Shown here one piece after another: positions 61,576-64,000 of a stretch of DNA of 64,000 bases. Origin of the DNA: Kitasatospora terrestris (GTDB taxonomy: Bacteria > Actinomycetota > Actinomycetes > Streptomycetales > Streptomycetaceae). The notes beneath the pieces were generated by a model. It did no database searches, was not told where the DNA came from, and saw nothing but the letters and a program-made list of their open reading frames with translations. The position numbers and the translations under genes are program-made. Position 1 is the stretch's first letter. The number at the start of each line of letters is the position of its first letter. The stretch lies in assembly GCF_039542905.1 (NCBI RefSeq), contig NZ_BAABIS010000001.1, positions 7,812,001-7,876,000 on the forward strand, given 5' to 3'.

Positions 61576-62895
61576 TCAGCCGAGCGGCTTGTCGAGGACG
61601 GCCTTGGTGTGGCTGAACGTGTCGAGCGAGTACTCGCCGTGGTAGCGGCCCATGCCGCTCTCGCCGACCCCGCCGAACGGCAGCTCGGGGACGGCCAGGT
61701 GCGACACCGGCAGGCCGAACACCAGCGCGCCGGAAGAGGTCTCCTCGGTGAGGCGCCGCTTGGTGTCCTCGGAGTCGGTGAAGGCGTACAGCGCGAGCGG
61801 CTTCTCCCGTTCGTTGACGAAGGCGATCGCCGCGTCCAGGTCCGGCACGGTGACGATCGGCAGGACCGGGCCGAAGATCTCCTCCCGCATCACCGGGGCC
61901 GAGGGCGGGACGTCGGCGAGCACGGTGGGCGCGAGGTAGCGGGCGGCCCGGTCGTGGCCGCCGCCGATGACCACCCGACCCTCGCCGAGCAGCCCGGTGA
62001 GCCGGTCGAAGTGGCGCTCGTTGACGATCCGCCCGTACTCCGGGTCGGCGGCCGGGTCCTCGCCGTGCGCCGCGCGGACGGCGGCCGCCAGCTCGGCCTC
62101 CAGCCCGGCGGCGGTGTCGCCGACGGCCAGCACATAGTCGGGGGCGACGCAGGTCTGACCGGCGTTGAGGAACTTGCCCCGGACGATCCGCTGCGCGGTC
62201 ACCGCGAGGTCGACGCCGGGGTCGACCACCACGGGGCTCTTGCCGCCGAGTTCGAGGGTGACGGGGGTCAGGTGCCGGGCGGCCGCCGCCATCACGATCC
62301 GCCCGACCGCGCCGTTGCCGGTGTAGAAGATGTGGTCGAAGCGCTGCTCCAGCAGCGCGGTGGTCTCCGGGACGGCGCCCTCGACGACCGCGACCGCCTG
62401 CGGGTCGAGGTAGCGGGGCAGCAGCCGGGCGATCGCCGCCGAGGTCGCCGGGGCCAGCTCGCTGGGCTTGACCACGGCGGTGTTGCCGGCCGCGAGGGCG
62501 CCCACCAGCGGCGCGAGGGCCAGCTGCAGCGGGTAGTTCCACGGCGCGATGATCAGCACCGTGCCGAGCGGGTCGCGGACCACCCGGGCCTCGGCCGGCC
62601 GGAACGCGTCCGGCACGGCGGCCGGCCGCGGCTCCAGCCACCCGGCCAGGTGCTTCACGGTGTGGTCGAGCTCGTTGACGGTGAAGGCCACCTCGGTGCG
62701 GTACGCCTCGGCGGCGCCCTTGCCCAGGTCGGCGCGGAGGGCGGCGAGGAACGCGTCCGACTGCTCGGTGAGCATGGCGCGCAGGGCCGCCAGCTGGTCG
62801 AGGCGCCAGGCGAGCGGCTTGGTGCGTCCGGTGCGGAAGGTGGCGCGCAGCCGCTCCACCACGGCGGCGGGGTCGGTGGCGAGGGGCTCGGTCAT
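61576..62895 (-). CDS. Aldehyde dehydrogenase (class 3 type)
   Basis: This 439-residue protein starts at ATG 62895 with a GGAG site upstream; a longer in-frame start at 62988 would run through the palindromes and is rejected. Marks: APWNYPLQLALAPL (NAD-binding loop), ELGGKSPVVVD with the general-base Glu, and Cys249 in NAGQTCVAPDY. The length and the short N terminus fit class 3 enzymes that oxidise medium- and long-chain or aromatic aldehydes. Operator-like palindromes precede the start. Confidence 0.93.
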   Translation of the reverse strand: MTEPLATDPAAVVERLRATFRTGRTKPLAWRLDQLAALRAMLTEQSDAFLAALRADLGKGAAEAYRTEVAFTVNELDHTVKHLAGWLEPRPAAVPDAFRPAEARVVRDPLGTVLIIAPWNYPLQLALAPLVGALAAGNTAVVKPSELAPATSAAIARLLPRYLDPQAVAVVEGAVPETTALLEQRFDHIFYTGNGAVGRIVMAAAARHLTPVTLELGGKSPVVVDPGVDLAVTAQRIVRGKFLNAGQTCVAPDYVLAVGDTAAGLEAELAAAVRAAHGEDPAADPEYGRIVNERHFDRLTGLLGEGRVVIGGGHDRAARYLAPTVLADVPPSAPVMREEIFGPVLPIVTVPDLDAAIAFVNEREKPLALYAFTDSEDTKRRLTEETSSGALVFGLPVSHLAVPELPFGGVGESGMGRYHGEYSLDTFSHTKAVLDKPLG

Positions 62896-62913
62896 GGTGG
62901 CGCTCCAGGGAGA

Positions 62914-62942
62914 TTGAGAACCTTGATGGTTGAGGTTCTCAA
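62914..62942. promoter_or_regulatory. Operator-like inverted repeat at the aldehyde dehydrogenase start
   Basis: Perfect 10-bp arms TTGAGAACCT and AGGTTCTCAA are separated by 9 bp, 19 bp upstream of the start codon. The spacer contains GATGGTTGAG, which recurs in the next element. Confidence 0.65.
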
Positions 62943-62968
62943 GTAATGGCTCCGACGGTAGGCCCCGA

Positions 62969-62987
62969 TGGTTGAGTATGTCAACCA
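62969..62987. promoter_or_regulatory. Second operator-like inverted repeat, TGGTTGA-5-TCAACCA
   Basis: Seven-base arms with a 5-bp spacer, ~75 bp upstream of the aldehyde dehydrogenase start. The decamer GATGGTTGAG occurs at 62925-62934 and 62967-62976. The TTGA-n5-TCAA core resembles MarR-type sites. The regulator gene is not identified. Confidence 0.6.
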
Positions 62988-63053
62988 ATCGCCCGGGGGT
63001 CGTGCCGCGGCCGTCGATTCCTTGATCGTGATTCGGCTCACGGCGCGGCGGCG

Positions 63054-63152
63054 GTGGGCTGGGCGCTGCCCGTCCTCGGCGTCACTCTGCTCGGGTTCCT
63101 CGCCGTCGACGTGGTGATCGGCGCGCTCCGTCGCGCCCGCGCCGCCGGCTGA
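63054..63152 (+). other. Possible small membrane peptide or remnant of a membrane protein end
   Basis: A 32-codon frame from GTG 63054 encodes one hydrophobic segment (WALPVLGVTLLGFLAVDVVIGAL) and an Arg-rich end. The frame is open further upstream and has no clear ribosome site, so it may be the relic C terminus of a lost gene. The rest of the 388-bp region 62896-63283 holds the palindromes and a G-rich tract and no other gene. Confidence 0.25.
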
Positions 63153-63283
63153 CCCGCCGCCGTGCCGCCCTCGTCGCCCCTGCCGCCGGTGCGCGGTGGG
63201 GGCGGTGGGGGCCGGTGGGGGAGGAGGGGGCGGGGGCGGCTGAGGCCCGCACGCCCGGTCCGTCCAGCCTGACCGGCAAGCAC

Positions 63284-64000
63284 TCACACGGTGATTCCGG
63301 CGGCACGGGCGAGGAGGCGGGCGGTCCGCGACCCCGCCGCCGCGGCGTGATCGGCGGTGCTGGGCAGGCAGCGGCCGTGCTCGGCGACGAACTCGGTCAT
63401 GATGACGCCGGCGTGATCGGTCGCGACCTCGTCCAGGGACACCGGCCAGCCCCGGTCCTCGAGGGCCGTTCGCAACTCGCGTGAACGCTCGACGTCCACC
63501 ACCGGATCGGCAGTGCCGTGCACCAGCCACACCGGTATCGGCGGCACCGGGATGCCGCCCGGACGGAGGTCGTCGAGCGGTACGGTGCCGGTGGTCGGTG
63601 CCGCCGATCCGTACCCGCCGGCGATTCCCGCGACGGCCCGCGGCCTCCAGCCGCGGAACGCGGCGGGATTCAGGGCGACACCCACCGCGGCCTTGCCGCC
63701 CAACGACCAACCGGCGAGCACGATCCGCCGGGGATCGCCGCCGAAACGGGCCACGTCCTGCCGTGCGAAGTCGGCCGACTCCCGAAGGTGGGTCCGCCCT
63801 CCGTCCGGGGCGTCGGGACGCCAGTCCGGCACCAGGACGACGACTCCCAGCTCCGCCGCGGCGCGGGCGACCGGGGCGAGGACGTCCCGTTCGTCGGGGC
63901 CCCGGCCGTGCCAGAGCAGCACCGCGGGCACCGGCTCCGACGCGCCCGCGGGTTGGTAGACGTCCATGAGCTTGCCCGAGGCCCCGTACCTGAGCCCCGT
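63284..64000 (-). CDS. Alpha/beta hydrolase, dienelactone hydrolase-like (5'-partial)
   Basis: The frame is open to the right edge; the ATG at 63967 is internal, because upstream codons continue with the family-typical RYGASGKLMDVYQP. At least 238 residues are present. VLLWHGRGPDERD supplies the oxyanion HG, VLAGWSLGGKAAV the Ser elbow, VHGTADPVVDV the Asp, and ATDHAGVIM the His. The fold matches BD-FAE-type or dienelactone hydrolase-like esterases. The substrate is unknown. Confidence 0.88.
   Translation of the reverse strand, partial: TGLRYGASGKLMDVYQPAGASEPVPAVLLWHGRGPDERDVLAPVARAAAELGVVVLVPDWRPDAPDGGRTHLRESADFARQDVARFGGDPRRIVLAGWSLGGKAAVGVALNPAAFRGWRPRAVAGIAGGYGSAAPTTGTVPLDDLRPGGIPVPPIPVWLVHGTADPVVDVERSRELRTALEDRGWPVSLDEVATDHAGVIMTEFVAEHGRCLPSTADHAAAAGSRTARLLARAAGITV

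Noticed and set aside
62896..62988. Upstream ATG 62988 for the aldehyde dehydrogenase
   Set aside because: The extension would be encoded by the operator palindromes, and the extra residues do not match the family.

Overview
The window is a very GC-rich stretch of actinobacterial chromosome with G or C at almost every third codon position. The gene content fits Streptomycetaceae (Streptomyces or Kitasatospora): SARP/AfsR-type STAND regulators, an ESX-like type VII secretion (T7SS) core, a mycothiol-dependent enzyme family member, PucR and TetR regulators, and an LAxTG-type cell-wall protein. I see no rRNA, complete tRNA, CRISPR array, insertion sequence or integrase.

Left part (2-38838), secretion and effector region. 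A giant open frame entering from the left edge (at least 5,396 codons in the window) encodes a lonely-Cys-type multidomain protein. It carries repeated His/Cys caspase-like modules, two different zinc-protease motifs, an OTU-like domain with Ser in place of Cys, two related glycosyltransferase-like modules and a tandemly duplicated beta-rich module. It converges on eccD across a perfect hairpin. eccD diverges from an operon of eccC, a small unknown gene and a mycosin gene whose product has lost the catalytic Asp and the oxyanion Asn. Three large STAND/NB-ARC regulators follow (two SARP type, one XRE type). Next come a small unknown protein, a membrane-anchored protein with a golvesin-like C-terminal domain, a beta-helix protein fused to two CbxX/EccA-like AAA+ modules, and an ECF sigma factor. 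eccB, eccE and WXG100 esx genes are not in the window.

Middle part (39016-50904): a GMC oxidoreductase overlapping a convergent alpha/beta hydrolase, a TerD protein, an ATP-grasp pseudogene, a repeat-rich LARTG surface protein, a membrane protein/Ser-Thr kinase pair with GTGA overlap, an orphan N6-type DNA methylase, a lipoprotein, and an FAD monooxygenase converging on a TetR gene.

Right part (50968-64000): an FAD-linked oxidase divergent from tetR, an MMPL exporter divergent from its own TetR gene across a clear operator, an unusual NYN-like/zinc-ribbon/FHA protein, a PucR regulator divergent from a secreted lipase, a GNAT acetyltransferase, a DinB/mycothiol-family enzyme, an aldehyde dehydrogenase with strong operator-like palindromes, and a hydrolase cut by the right edge.

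The best candidate for an undescribed system is the left block: a giant multi-enzyme effector-like protein beside a T7SS core with a degenerate mycosin, flanked by STAND regulators and a beta-helix/AAA+ fusion. The physical link is seen in the sequence. Export of the giant protein by this T7SS is inference.
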